The translations under genes were made by a program, and so were the position numbers. Under the pieces are notes generated by a model. It made no database searches. It saw only the letters and a program-made list of their open reading frames with translations, and was not told where the DNA came from. Positions 27,870 through 36,742 of a stretch of 64,000 nucleotides of DNA are shown in pieces. Each line of letters begins with the position of its first letter. Within the stretch, counting starts at the first letter, position 1. Source of the DNA: Clostridium culturomicium (GTDB lineage Bacteria; Bacillota; Clostridia; Clostridiales; Clostridiaceae); assembly GCF_000821305.1 (NCBI RefSeq), contig NZ_CCXK01000014.1, positions 419,444-483,443 of the forward strand. The letters run 5' to 3'.

Positions 27870-28529
27870 ATGGATAAGAACATGATAAGAGAAGTAATTG
27901 CAAAAAGAGTTGCTCAAGAATTACACGATGGAGACGTAGTCAACTTAGGTATAGGTTTACCAACTATGGTTGCTAACTACCTTCCTGAAGGAATGGATAT
28001 AACTTTACAATCTGAAAACGGATTTATAGGAATTGGAGCTGCTCCTGCTCCTGGTGAGGAAGATAAAGATTTAGTTAACGCAGGTGGACAATACGTTACT
28101 GTTACTCCTGGTGCTGCTTTCTTTGATTCTTCTATGTCCTTCACAATAATCAGAGGTGGACATGTTGATGCTACAGTTCTAGGTGCTCTTCAAGTTGACC
28201 AAGAAGGAAACTTAGCTAACTGGATGATTCCTGGTAAAATGGTTCCTGGAATGGGTGGAGCAATGGACTTAGTTGTAGGAGCTAAAAAAGTTATCGTTGC
28301 TATGGAGCATACTCAAAAAGGCGCACCAAAAATACTAAAGAAATGTACACTACCTTTAACAGCTTCTCACCAAGTAAACTTAATCATTACAGAATTAGCT
28401 GTTTTAGAAGTAACTGCTGAAGGATTAGTTCTTAGAGAATTAGGACCTGAAGCAACTATAGAAGACGTAAAAGCTGCTACTGAAGCAGATGTAATAGTAC
28501 CAGAAAACGTAAAAAGAATGTCTATCTAA
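27870..28529 (+). CDS. ctfB: Acetate/butyrate-acetoacetate CoA-transferase, beta subunit
   Basis: A 219-residue CoA-transferase beta subunit (CtfB/AtoA). The catalytic glutamate that forms the glutamyl-CoA thioester is in LQSENGFIGIGAAP near residue 50; NLGIGLPTMVANYLP and GGAMDLVVGAKKVIVAMEHT are conserved. It forms a heterotetramer with CtfA. AAGGGGGATAACTAAC before the ATG contains the ribosome binding site inside the end of ctfA. The two-gene unit ends near a repeat element containing hairpins. Confidence 0.95.
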   Translation: MDKNMIREVIAKRVAQELHDGDVVNLGIGLPTMVANYLPEGMDITLQSENGFIGIGAAPAPGEEDKDLVNAGGQYVTVTPGAAFFDSSMSFTIIRGGHVDATVLGALQVDQEGNLANWMIPGKMVPGMGGAMDLVVGAKKVIVAMEHTQKGAPKILKKCTLPLTASHQVNLIITELAVLEVTAEGLVLRELGPEATIEDVKAATEADVIVPENVKRMSI

Positions 28530-28530
28530 G

Positions 28531-28679
28531 TTAAGAATTAAAGAATTTATAATTAAGAATGAATGTTATTTTTCTTCGCTTTGTTAAGAGAAATTGCAAT
28601 TTTAAAATTGCAAAATAAAATAGATGAAATCCCATTGGATTTCATCTATCATTCTTAACTTTTACTTCTTAATTCTTAT
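28531..28679. repeat. Dispersed intergenic repeat, family 1, with terminator-like hairpins
   Basis: Starts TTAAGAATTAAAGAATTTAT, continues AATTAAGAATGAATG, and ends CATTCTTAAC...TTCTTAATTCTTA, giving inverted ends. It contains the palindrome TTGCAATTTTAAAATTGCAA (28593-28612) and the hairpin ATAGATGAAATCC / GGATTTCATCTAT (28620-28649) that may end the ctfAB transcript. A related element lies at 32911-33099 and a partial one near 55165. Confidence 0.68.
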
Positions 28680-28713
28680 CTTGCCATTAATTACACCTAA
28701 TGTTTTCATAAAT

Positions 28714-28776
28714 AAAGCCCTAAATCTAAACAGCTTGCCATCTGTTTAATCTTTAGGGCTTTGTTTCGTTTTTTTA
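28714..28776. terminator. Terminator between convergent ctfB and cca
   Basis: AAAGCCCTAAA (28714-28724) pairs with TTTAGGGCTTT (28752-28762) and the inner AAACAG with CTGTTT. Plus-strand side is followed by GTTTCGTTTTTTT; minus-strand side by TTTATTTATG. It is probably mainly for cca on the minus strand. Confidence 0.8.
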
Positions 28777-28780
28777 TGCA

Positions 28781-30049
28781 CTAATTTATCTTTTTAATTT
28801 CCTGAAATAAACGCTCTCTATTATTTATTTCAGGCTTCTCTATAACTAGTTCAAGCATTGTATTTAATGTTTCTCCAATTTCTTTTCCATCTTTAATTCC
28901 TAGTAAAATTAAATCTCTTCCATTGATTTTTAAATCTTTAATTCTATAACACTCACCATTTTCCTCAATGGAACTTAAAAGCTTTATGTACCTGTCCTTA
29001 TTAAATTTTTTTTCCGTTGCTTCCTTCATAAGTATTAGCTTTTTAAACATATCCAGATCTATTGAATTTAAAATCCTTTTTATTTCTGTTTTTTCACAAC
29101 CAATTTCAACATTGAAATATCTGCTTAAAATACCAACTTCCCTTATTGTTGTTTTATCATATCTTAACGTCCTGAAAAAACTTTCTACTGTCAAGTTCTT
29201 GCCCTCATCTTTCACATTACCAATAAGATTATAGGCTTCTGCTATAAAATTGAAAAGAATGCATAATCGTATACTTAAGTCTCTTGGAGCCGATTCAATG
29301 ATTTGTCCACAATTTTCAGTAAAGCTATTCAAATTATCCACTTTTATACTGAAATTGTGCATAAATTCAATAATTATATTAAAAATATCTATTTCAAATA
29401 AAAGTTTAATCATTTCCTTTGGATTTTCTGCCATGATTAATTTATTTAATTCCATCATAATTCTTTCCGATGAAATATTTCTTAACAACTCTTTACTCTG
29501 GTTAATTGCCTCCAAAGTATTCTCTTCAATTGTATAATTTAATTGTGCTGCAAACCTTAGTGCTCTCATTATCCTTAAAGCATCTTCACTAAATCTTTTA
29601 TTAGGATTTCCTACACAACGAACTACCCCTTCGTTAATATCTTTCCTTCCATTGAAAAAATCAATTAACCCTTTTTCATAATTGTATGCCATTGCATTTA
29701 TAGTGAAATCACGTCTCGAAAGATCTTCTTCAATTTTTGATGTAAATTCAACCTTTTCTGGTCTCCTGTTATCTTTATATTCTCCATCAACTCTATATGT
29801 AGTAATTTCAATACTTTCATCTTCAAATAAAATAACAACAGTTCCATGTTCCATACCAATGTCAATTGTTTTATACTCCTTAAACACCAGCTTTGTTTCA
29901 TGAGGTAAGGCTGATGTACACACATCCCAATCATTAGGACATCTTCCAATAATACTATCTCTAACACAACCTCCAACAACAAAAGCCTCAAACCCAGCAT
30001 TATTTAACCTTTCTAAACATAGCTTAATTCTCTTGGGAATAATAATCAT
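28781..30049 (-). CDS. cca: CCA-adding tRNA nucleotidyltransferase (class II)
   Basis: A 422-residue class II nucleotidyltransferase that builds or repairs the 3' CCA end of tRNA. The head motif is FVVGGCVRDSIIGRCPNDWD (metal-binding DxD in DWDVC); ITTYRVDGEY, EEDLSRRDFTINAMAYN (nucleotide-selecting motif) and FSEDALRIMRALRFAAQL follow in the normal order. The C-terminal half is helical and shows no clear HD phosphohydrolase motif, unlike some clostridial homologues. Poly(A) polymerase activity is the alternative, but the spacing fits CCA enzymes. It is divergent from the DivIC-like gene and ends in a strong hairpin. Confidence 0.93.
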   Translation of the reverse strand: MIIIPKRIKLCLERLNNAGFEAFVVGGCVRDSIIGRCPNDWDVCTSALPHETKLVFKEYKTIDIGMEHGTVVILFEDESIEITTYRVDGEYKDNRRPEKVEFTSKIEEDLSRRDFTINAMAYNYEKGLIDFFNGRKDINEGVVRCVGNPNKRFSEDALRIMRALRFAAQLNYTIEENTLEAINQSKELLRNISSERIMMELNKLIMAENPKEMIKLLFEIDIFNIIIEFMHNFSIKVDNLNSFTENCGQIIESAPRDLSIRLCILFNFIAEAYNLIGNVKDEGKNLTVESFFRTLRYDKTTIREVGILSRYFNVEIGCEKTEIKRILNSIDLDMFKKLILMKEATEKKFNKDRYIKLLSSIEENGECYRIKDLKINGRDLILLGIKDGKEIGETLNTMLELVIEKPEINNRERLFQEIKKIN

Positions 30050-30254
30050 AATTTAATCAATCCTTATAAAAATATTTTTATATCACTATAAATTATAATC
30101 TATTGCATATCATATAAACATAATTCTAAAATTAAATTTAAAAATAAATAAACTTACTACAAATTGTTACCTTTTCGTAATGAATCTAGTACTTAAATCC
30201 CTTACAATAGTGTTAGTGATAAAAAATACGACAAAAACAACGAAGGTGATACAA

Positions 30255-30524
30255 ATGTCAGAGAATTTTAAAAGACCAAGACGACACAAATCAACATCAA
30301 ACTCAACCATTATCATTCCAATAATATGCATATTACTTTTGAGTGTTGCAATGTGGACTAACTCTATTGCCAATAATTATAGTTCAAAAACAACTGATTT
30401 ATCTAATAAGATAAAGTCAGCTGAGACTGAAACAAAAGAAATTGAAGTTAAAAACAAAGAACTAGAATCTTCCATTTTCGAACTAAACTCTCAAATTAAA
30501 GAGATGGAAACTGAATTAAATTAG
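30255..30524 (+). CDS. DivIC/FtsL-like small coiled-coil membrane protein
   Basis: An 89-residue bitopic protein: a basic cytoplasmic start (KRPRRHKS), one hydrophobic helix (about residues 20-37), then a heptad-rich tail (TTDLSNKIKSAETETKEIEV, then KNKELESSIFELNSQIKEME). This plan resembles DivIC/FtsL septum proteins, but the signature residues are not decisive and the main divIC is usually elsewhere in clostridia. It lies 14 bases before the deacetylase gene and shares its operon, suggesting a role at the cell surface with that enzyme. The ATG at 30255 follows AAGGTGAT; an earlier in-frame start at 30180 lacks a binding site. Confidence 0.7.
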   Translation: MSENFKRPRRHKSTSNSTIIIPIICILLLSVAMWTNSIANNYSSKTTDLSNKIKSAETETKEIEVKNKELESSIFELNSQIKEMETELN

Positions 30525-30538
30525 GAAAGGAGAGAGTC

Positions 30539-31450
30539 ATGGATATTAATTCATTTATGGAAATTCCATCAAGAAAACGTGTAAGAAAAATAAAACTTTC
30601 CGCACAAAATATTATTAAATTATTAGTACTCTTAATATGTTTTGTTACTTTATGTCTGTGTTCTGGAAAGATGTTTTATAAAATGTACCAGTATACTCGA
30701 ATAAAAGCTGAGTATAAAACAATTATTAAACAAAACACACTGCTTTCAGAAACTACATCAGAATTATCTAATACATATGCTAATACAAAAGCTAAATTTG
30801 ATGAAGTTCAAAAAAACTATGACCAAGCTATGGCTAATTCTCCTATTGCATATCTAACCTTTGATGATGGACCTTCTGACAATACAATTAAGCTTTTAGA
30901 CGTTTTAGATAAGTATAAAGTTAAGGCAACATTTTTTGTAGTTTATAAAGAAGGTTATGATGATGTCTATAGAGAAATCGTTAAGCGTGGACATGTTTTA
31001 GCAAATCATACCTATAGTCATCAATATAAAGATATTTACGCATCACCTGAAGCATTTATAGATAATATTCTAAAGCTTGATAAAAAGTTAGAAGAAATTA
31101 CAGGAGTTCCACCGTCAAAAATATTAAGATTCCCAGGCGGGTCAAATACAGGATTTGTAACTCCTGATAATTCAGCAAAAATCAAATCCAAGCTTAATGA
31201 ATTAGAATATTCTTACTATGACTGGAATGTAGATTCTACGGATGCATCTGCATTAACCCAACCAAAAGAAGTTGTTGTTAATGGAGTTCTTAGTGGAACT
31301 GATTTAGTTAATACTGCAAATATATTAATGCATGATACAAATGTAAAACATACAACTATTGAAGCCCTTCCTCAAATCATAGAAGGCCTAAAGGATAGGG
31401 GCTATAGATTTAAGAGCTTAGATCACGAATCAGTTAAAATACAGTTTTAA
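30539..31450 (+). CDS. Membrane-anchored polysaccharide deacetylase (NodB family)
   Basis: A 303-residue carbohydrate esterase family 4 protein: a basic N-terminus, a membrane helix (about 25-45), a coiled-coil-like stalk (50-100), then the NodB domain. The motifs are YLTFDDGPSD (D109, D110), HTYSH (zinc histidines), RFPGGSN, WNVDSTD and ILMHDT. Such enzymes remove acetyl groups from peptidoglycan GlcNAc or MurNAc outside the cell and give lysozyme resistance. GGAAAGGAGAG precedes the ATG. The partner gene just upstream encodes another single-pass coiled-coil protein; the two stalks may interact. A terminator follows directly. Confidence 0.93.
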   Translation: MDINSFMEIPSRKRVRKIKLSAQNIIKLLVLLICFVTLCLCSGKMFYKMYQYTRIKAEYKTIIKQNTLLSETTSELSNTYANTKAKFDEVQKNYDQAMANSPIAYLTFDDGPSDNTIKLLDVLDKYKVKATFFVVYKEGYDDVYREIVKRGHVLANHTYSHQYKDIYASPEAFIDNILKLDKKLEEITGVPPSKILRFPGGSNTGFVTPDNSAKIKSKLNELEYSYYDWNVDSTDASALTQPKEVVVNGVLSGTDLVNTANILMHDTNVKHTTIEALPQIIEGLKDRGYRFKSLDHESVKIQF

Positions 31451-31453
31451 ATT

Positions 31454-31487
31454 AAAAGTGGATTCAAATGAATCCACTTTTTTTATA
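31454..31487 (+). terminator. Terminator after the deacetylase gene
   Basis: AAAAGTGGATTC (31454-31465), loop AAAT, GAATCCACTTTT (31470-31481) and further T residues. It is nearly symmetric and may also serve the converging NlpC/P60 gene. Confidence 0.93.
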
Positions 31488-31495
31488 CAGCTATA

Positions 31496-32794
31496 TCAAC
31501 TAAATATATCCTTAATCCCAATAACAGCATCAACATAGTTAACCTCTCCCGAAGTATAAATATCACATAAGGAGCTTATGGTTACCCCCCTAATAGGCAG
31601 ATAAATAAGTTCTCCTTCATCTTCTACATGAACTCCAATAACATCATGAATAACATAAGTTTTTTCCTTATACTTTCCTATAACCATAACTACGTGACCG
31701 CTTAAGTATATTAAAGCTCCTGGTTTTACTCCTTCAATAACCCTCAGCTTATCATTCTTCTGTGTACTTTCGTCAAAATAAATAGATTTACCTACGGATT
31801 TTTTTAACTGCTCACTTGTATTTCTCGGGAAATATATCCCAAATGTTCTAAATATGTCGACAATCATTGAAGAGCAGTCTCTGCCTTCAAATTCACCTCC
31901 CCAACCATATCTCTCACCTTGAAACTTAAAGGCCTGCTTCAAAATATTTCCCCTCTTGCATTTTAGGTATCCTTTTTTAACCTCTGCATTGAAAGGTATT
32001 AACACATGAGTTAATTTCAATTTACCACTTCTGTCTCGTACAGGATATTTTACAATATAATTTCCCTCTGTATACATATCATAAATGTTATCATTTCTTT
32101 CCCAATCAGTTTCTATTGGCAGTCTTACTCCCATATCAAGACTTTCTTCACTTAATGCTTCTGAAAAAGGATTGTACCCTAACATAATTTTTCTGCCAGT
32201 TACAACTATAAAATCTTTACTCTTACTAAATTCTTCAATCTCTTCTTTATCTCCTAAAGCTATATACTCACTATTAATCCAACCACTACAGTTAAAGGTT
32301 TTACAAAAGAACCACTTACCATCTCTACTTATAGAATATATTACACAAGGCTCTCCAACATAAACTGCACTTTCCATAAATCTATCCAACTCATAATCTT
32401 TTGGTTCCTTAAACACCCTGTCACTAGTTGGAAAGCTTTTTAGCTTTCCCCTTTTAACCACAATACCGTATTCAGGTTTTCTATCCCTTAATTCATTTAA
32501 ATTCATATTATCTTCAAGTTTATCATAATACTCCTTTGACAGCTTAGCACCATTTTTATACCTGTCAGCTTCTGGTCTTCGACTAACTAGTTTTATACTT
32601 TCTTCAATACTCTCTCTTGTTAATTCATTTTCTTCCTCAAAAATATTGTTCAAATATCCTTTTTTAATATTTTCCATATTCATCTTTTTTATATCCTCTT
32701 CGGTTAACAAAGTACCTTTACTTCTTCTACAAAGCTTTATCCATAAATCACTGTAATACATTGAGTCCATTACATTTTTATTTCTTATATCCAA
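31496..32794 (-). CDS. NlpC/P60 endopeptidase with SH3 domains, YkfC-like
   Basis: About 432 residues. There is an N-terminal helical region, two SH3-type regions (about 105-190 and 190-290), and an NlpC/P60 domain with catalytic Cys in GRDCSSMIVDIF (residue 307), His in LSGHVVMVIG (367) and a third polar residue in VIHDVIG (383). No signal peptide or membrane helix is seen, so it should act in the cytosol, cutting gamma-D-glutamyl bonds of recycled peptidoglycan peptides, as YkfC does. Start: GGAGG lies 9 bases before a TTG at 32794. Upstream ATG (32815) and GTG (32836) codons lack a site, so TTG is preferred. Confidence 0.85.
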   Translation of the reverse strand: MDIRNKNVMDSMYYSDLWIKLCRRSKGTLLTEEDIKKMNMENIKKGYLNNIFEEENELTRESIEESIKLVSRRPEADRYKNGAKLSKEYYDKLEDNMNLNELRDRKPEYGIVVKRGKLKSFPTSDRVFKEPKDYELDRFMESAVYVGEPCVIYSISRDGKWFFCKTFNCSGWINSEYIALGDKEEIEEFSKSKDFIVVTGRKIMLGYNPFSEALSEESLDMGVRLPIETDWERNDNIYDMYTEGNYIVKYPVRDRSGKLKLTHVLIPFNAEVKKGYLKCKRGNILKQAFKFQGERYGWGGEFEGRDCSSMIVDIFRTFGIYFPRNTSEQLKKSVGKSIYFDESTQKNDKLRVIEGVKPGALIYLSGHVVMVIGKYKEKTYVIHDVIGVHVEDEGELIYLPIRGVTISSLCDIYTSGEVNYVDAVIGIKDIFS

Positions 32795-32853
32795 AACAGC
32801 TTTCCTCCTATCCATACAGGAATAAAATATCCACACTATATTTATATTAAAGT

Positions 32854-32890
32854 AAAAAAAAAGTATGAAGCCATAAGTAATGGCTTCATA
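32854..32890 (-). terminator. Terminator downstream of the MacAB-like operon
   Basis: TATGAAGCCAT (32864-32874) pairs with ATGGCTTCATA (32880-32890) around 5 bases. On the minus strand it is followed by a long T-rich tract (complement of the A-run at 32854-32862). Confidence 0.88.
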
Positions 32891-32910
32891 TCAATTTAAG
32901 TTTTTATTTA

Positions 32911-33099
32911 ACTAAGAATGAATGTGATTTCTCCTCTCTACTTTCGTAGAAGTTTTAAATTATTTTTTATTAAACTGTGAAATTCAGAACTGCTTGAGAA
33001 AAAGACTAAAGAATCGTAGCTTTGTTAGGATTCTTTAGTCTTTCACTTGATCAAATCAAAGAATTTCCTACACCACTCTTAATTCTTAATTCTTAATTC
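32911..33099. repeat. Dispersed intergenic repeat, family 1, second copy, with strong hairpin
   Basis: Left end CTAAGAATGAATGTGATTTC, right end CTTAATTCTTAATTCTTAAT, so the ends are inverted AATTAAGAAT-type repeats as at 28531-28679. Inside, AAAGACTAAAGAATC (33001-33015) pairs perfectly with GATTCTTTAGTCTTT (33029-33043), with T5 following on the minus strand; this can act as a first terminator after the permease gene at 33100. It fills the gap between the operon and the NlpC/P60 gene. Confidence 0.65.
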
Positions 33100-34350
33100 C
33101 TACTCATATCTCAATGCATCAATTGGCTTTAATTTTGCAGCTTTAACTGATGGTAATAATCCAAATATTATTCCTATTACCATGGAGAAAACTACTGAAA
33201 TCATAATTGCCGGTACACTGATTGCCACTGGTGCCTGCGACATTTTTGATACCACTTGTGCCAGTGCAATTCCAACAAGAACTCCAATGATTCCGCCTAG
33301 ACTTGTTAAAACAGCAGCCTCTGTTAAAAACTGTGTTAAAATCTTGCTGTTTGGAGCTCCAATAGCCTTTTTAAGTCCAATCTCTTTAGTTCTCTCGGTT
33401 ACTGATACAAGCATTATATTCATAACGCCAATACCACCAACTAAAAGTGAAATGCTTGCTATCCATATAAGTTGATTGTTTGTTGCTGCACTAAGCTCTT
33501 GTAACTCCTTCGCTTGTTGCAGAATATTCTCTGCCTTATACTTTATATTATTTTGATTAGTTACATATCCATTTAAAGTATCAGCAACAGCTTTTCCAAC
33601 AGTAGCCATGTCATCAGTAGTCGTAGTTCTAACTACTACACTTTGTGGCTCATCATAGCCATATATTATTGGCCAAGTTGAATCTGGAATAAACACCATA
33701 CCACTACTATTTTGAGCATACATATAATAATCTTCCATAGAATTAATAACAGGCTCAAACTGCTCTGAAAGTTCTGCAATACCAACAACCGTATATGGTT
33801 CTCCTGAAATTTCTATAGTTTCTCCAACAGGATTAACTCCGGCAAATAAGCTATCCACAGAAGTTTGGTCTAACACTGCAACTTTTCTGAACTTAGTAAA
33901 GTCTTCTGCAGCTAAGCCACGACCTTTTTTTATTCTGTAACCACAAGTATTGAAATAGTTATTATCTACTCCCATTATCTGTCCTCCAGATAAACTTGTG
34001 TTTCCAAAGAATATATTATCATAGCTTCTTCTCATATTATACATTGAAGCTGCCTCAACATTTTCAAGATTTTTAATTGTGTCAAACACCTCTTGAGAAA
34101 TCATAGGAATTCCATCTGGTGCTCCATTATACTCCATTTCATACTGCCAATCATCTTGAAAAAGCTGTATGTCAACAGTATTACTTCCAGCTCCAATTAA
34201 GTTTCTTTTAATCTGCTCATTAGTCCCCTTAATAGTGGAGACGATTGTTATTATTGATGCAATTCCAATGATAATCCCAAGCATTGTCAGGAACGACCTC
34301 ATTTTGTGGGACCAAATACCTTGGAATGATAATCTAATATTTTCTAACAT
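33100..34350 (-). CDS. MacB-type ABC transporter permease
   Basis: A 416-residue permease with the MacB topology: a first transmembrane helix near residues 18-40, a large extracytoplasmic MacB_PCD domain (about 45-275), and three C-terminal helices (about 290-400). The FtsX-type signature VSVTERTKEIGLKKAIGAPN is conserved near residue 320. It belongs to type VII ABC systems, which use mechanotransmission to drive export of peptides, antibiotics or lipids rather than classical transport through the membrane. It is the last gene of a four-gene operon, 11 bases after an adaptor gene. The substrate is unknown. Confidence 0.92.
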   Translation of the reverse strand: MLENIRLSFQGIWSHKMRSFLTMLGIIIGIASIITIVSTIKGTNEQIKRNLIGAGSNTVDIQLFQDDWQYEMEYNGAPDGIPMISQEVFDTIKNLENVEAASMYNMRRSYDNIFFGNTSLSGGQIMGVDNNYFNTCGYRIKKGRGLAAEDFTKFRKVAVLDQTSVDSLFAGVNPVGETIEISGEPYTVVGIAELSEQFEPVINSMEDYYMYAQNSSGMVFIPDSTWPIIYGYDEPQSVVVRTTTTDDMATVGKAVADTLNGYVTNQNNIKYKAENILQQAKELQELSAATNNQLIWIASISLLVGGIGVMNIMLVSVTERTKEIGLKKAIGAPNSKILTQFLTEAAVLTSLGGIIGVLVGIALAQVVSKMSQAPVAISVPAIMISVVFSMVIGIIFGLLPSVKAAKLKPIDALRYE

Positions 34351-34361
34351 TTCTTCCCCTC

Positions 34362-36044
34362 CTATTTAAAGAACATTCCGCCCTCTTCACTCATATCCTT
34401 AACTCTAACGCCTTCCTTAACATTTTTTCCATATGGGAAAGCTATTCTATCTTCCATGGTTACTCCCTCTTTTACTTCAACCTGTTCACCATAAATAATT
34501 TTTCCTGTTTCTATATATCTTTTTTCAAGTCTATTATCTTCATTTGCAATAAACACGTAGTTTTTCCCATTTTCTTCTCTTATATATGCTTTGCTAAGAT
34601 ATAAAGCATTTGATGTACCATCTGTATTTCCACCTACTGTCATTGTCATATCAAGATACTGACCGTTAGTTAAGCCTTCACTCTCTTCAATAACTGCCGT
34701 AAATGGATAGTAGGAAACATTCATATTTCCACTACCATAATTGTTACCATTGCTTGCAGGATACTCAGATATCTCTGAAATTACTGCATTGTAGGTCTTT
34801 TGCCCCTCTGGACTCCATAAATTAGCCATTAAAGCGTCTCCACCCTTTAATTGTCCTAGCAATAACTCACTAATTGAACCAGTAACATAGAAGGCATCAC
34901 CACCACTAACTATCATAAATGGAGTTCCAACAGTAAGTTCTTCCTGTGTCTTAAGACTTGATACCTTACCTTTAACACTGCTTATAACAGTACATTTATC
35001 TAGCTTTGCCTTCGTGTTATCGTAATTTAGTTGCGACTTTTTCTTTTTAAGCTGTAAATCTCTTATTTTCTCCTCTTTTTCTGCAATAAGCTTTGCCAAT
35101 TCCTCCTTTGTATACCCCTCTTCTACTGGTGGTTCAACAGGTATTTCTGGTTCAACTGGTTTTTCATCTGAATTAACTCCAAACTTCCAAACAGAATCTG
35201 CAGCCACTGGTTCATAATCTGAACCATACATAGTCCATAGATATAGCATATCTCCTTCAACTACATTTCCTTTATGAATCTCAAAAACCGCAACTGTTGG
35301 TTCCCCCTCTTTGCTTGTGCCAGCAGTATTATAGCCTATAAGCTTATTAATAAACTCTCCTGAAATTGTAACCTCAGGACTACATAAAAATCTATATGGG
35401 TCATCAGCTGCTCCCGTTCCTTTATATGCCTTAGCATCAGATCTTATATTACTGTATAAAGTAGCTTCAACCTTTGGTGGTTGTGGTGTCTCTTCATTTT
35501 CACCACTATTCTCTCCATCAGTCCCTTCTTTACTACTACCATCAGCTTTATTAGCTGCCCCATCTTTACCTACAATTGGTAAGGATGCTGGTACCTTTTG
35601 TGTTTCTTCAACCTCTACAAGCTTTGGTGACTTTTTTACTATAGGCGTTGTATTTTTTAAAACCTTTAGCTCCTCACTAGCAACTGCTATATCTCTATCC
35701 GCTTGTTGCATTTCAAGATTTTGAGTTTCCATATCAAGCTCTATAAGAGTTTTATCATACTCAAATAATTTATCTCCTACATTAACCTCCTGACCTTCTG
35801 TTACGAAGACCTCCTTAACCTTTTGCTGCTCTTCAAGATATATCTCCTGCATCAAGTCATTGCTAACTATCCCGCCAGTATACATTTCATTGCCCCACCA
35901 GCCTCCAGTTAAGCTAGAAACAGGTGTAACTTCAACCTTTTTACTAGAATCACTATTTTTTCTGTAAAGCCAGATTCCTCCGCCACAAATTCCAACAGCG
36001 ATTACAGCTGCCAATACTATTGACACTATTCTCTTTGTTTTCAT
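34362..36044 (-). CDS. HlyD/MacA-like adaptor with large insert in the coiled-coil hairpin
   Basis: A 560-residue adaptor anchored by one N-terminal helix (about residues 7-27). The first lipoyl half (VKEVFVTEGQEVNVGDKLFE) and first coiled-coil arm (to about residue 130) are followed by about 180 extra residues: a Ser/Gly/Glu-rich linker, a compact domain starting VEATLYSNIRSDAKAYKGTG and including VAVFEIHKGNVVEGDMLYLW, and a P-V-E-rich linker. The second arm (YTKEELAKLIAEKEEKIRDL) and second lipoyl half then resume. It contacts the MacB-like permease encoded next. Its ATG overlaps the ATPase stop by one base. The insert is a separate finding. Confidence 0.85.
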   Translation of the reverse strand: MKTKRIVSIVLAAVIAVGICGGGIWLYRKNSDSSKKVEVTPVSSLTGGWWGNEMYTGGIVSNDLMQEIYLEEQQKVKEVFVTEGQEVNVGDKLFEYDKTLIELDMETQNLEMQQADRDIAVASEELKVLKNTTPIVKKSPKLVEVEETQKVPASLPIVGKDGAANKADGSSKEGTDGENSGENEETPQPPKVEATLYSNIRSDAKAYKGTGAADDPYRFLCSPEVTISGEFINKLIGYNTAGTSKEGEPTVAVFEIHKGNVVEGDMLYLWTMYGSDYEPVAADSVWKFGVNSDEKPVEPEIPVEPPVEEGYTKEELAKLIAEKEEKIRDLQLKKKKSQLNYDNTKAKLDKCTVISSVKGKVSSLKTQEELTVGTPFMIVSGGDAFYVTGSISELLLGQLKGGDALMANLWSPEGQKTYNAVISEISEYPASNGNNYGSGNMNVSYYPFTAVIEESEGLTNGQYLDMTMTVGGNTDGTSNALYLSKAYIREENGKNYVFIANEDNRLEKRYIETGKIIYGEQVEVKEGVTMEDRIAFPYGKNVKEGVRVKDMSEEGGMFFK

Positions 36045-36742
36045 TATAGTGATTCCTCCTTAACTTCAAAGACATTATTTTCGCTTAACTCACCATCTCG
36101 AATATAAACTATTCGCTTAGCTCTTTCAGCAACTTCCCTTTCATGAGTAATCATTACAATGGTTACACCCTCATCATTAAGCTTTTGAAATAACTCCATA
36201 ATCTGTTCACCAGATTGACTATCTAAAGCTCCTGTTGGCTCGTCGGCTAAAAGTATTTTAGGATTATTAACCATAGCTCTAGCAATTGCAACTCTTTGGT
36301 TTTGTCCACCTGAAAGCTGTGTTGGTTTAAAATCAACTCTATCAGCAAGGCCAACTCTCTCAAGGGCTTCCTTTGCAATTATATGCTGCTCCTTCTTAGG
36401 AACTCCAGCATATAAGAGTGGTAGCGCTACGTTATCAAGAGCAGTTTGTCTTGGAAGAAGATTAAAGCTTTGAAAAACGAAACCAATACTCTTTAAACGT
36501 ACTCCAGATAGCTCCTTATCATTGTATAGAAGAATATCTTCATCAGCTAATTTATACTCTCCTGAAGTTGGTTTGTCCAAACAGCCAATAATGTTCATAA
36601 GTGTACTTTTACCTGACCCCGATGGCCCCATTATGGCCACATATTCTCCTTCTTCAACATTTAAAGAAACATCCTTTAATACTGGAACGTCCATCTTCCC
36701 CTGTTCGTAGTTTTTATAGATGTTTTTTAATTCTAATATCAT
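36044..36742 (-). CDS. ABC transporter ATP-binding protein, MacB/LolD type
   Basis: A 232-residue ATPase. Walker A is GPSGSGKSTLMNIIG, the signature motif LSGGQNQRVAIARAM (the Q in place of the usual Q/R-x-R variation is normal), Walker B ILLADEPTGALDS, and the switch His in VMITHEREVAE. The length and EPTGALDS sequence are typical of LolD/MacB-class ATPases. It pairs with the permease at 33100-34350. Its start overlaps the upstream adaptor stop by 4 bases and its stop overlaps the downstream adaptor start by 1 base, so all four genes are tightly coupled. Confidence 0.95.
   Translation of the reverse strand: MILELKNIYKNYEQGKMDVPVLKDVSLNVEEGEYVAIMGPSGSGKSTLMNIIGCLDKPTSGEYKLADEDILLYNDKELSGVRLKSIGFVFQSFNLLPRQTALDNVALPLLYAGVPKKEQHIIAKEALERVGLADRVDFKPTQLSGGQNQRVAIARAMVNNPKILLADEPTGALDSQSGEQIMELFQKLNDEGVTIVMITHEREVAERAKRIVYIRDGELSENNVFEVKEESL

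Noticed and set aside
28593..28612. Perfect palindrome TTGCAATTTTAAAATTGCAA as a regulator site
   Set aside because: It sits inside a repeat element after ctfB, not near a promoter, and fits a hairpin of that element better.
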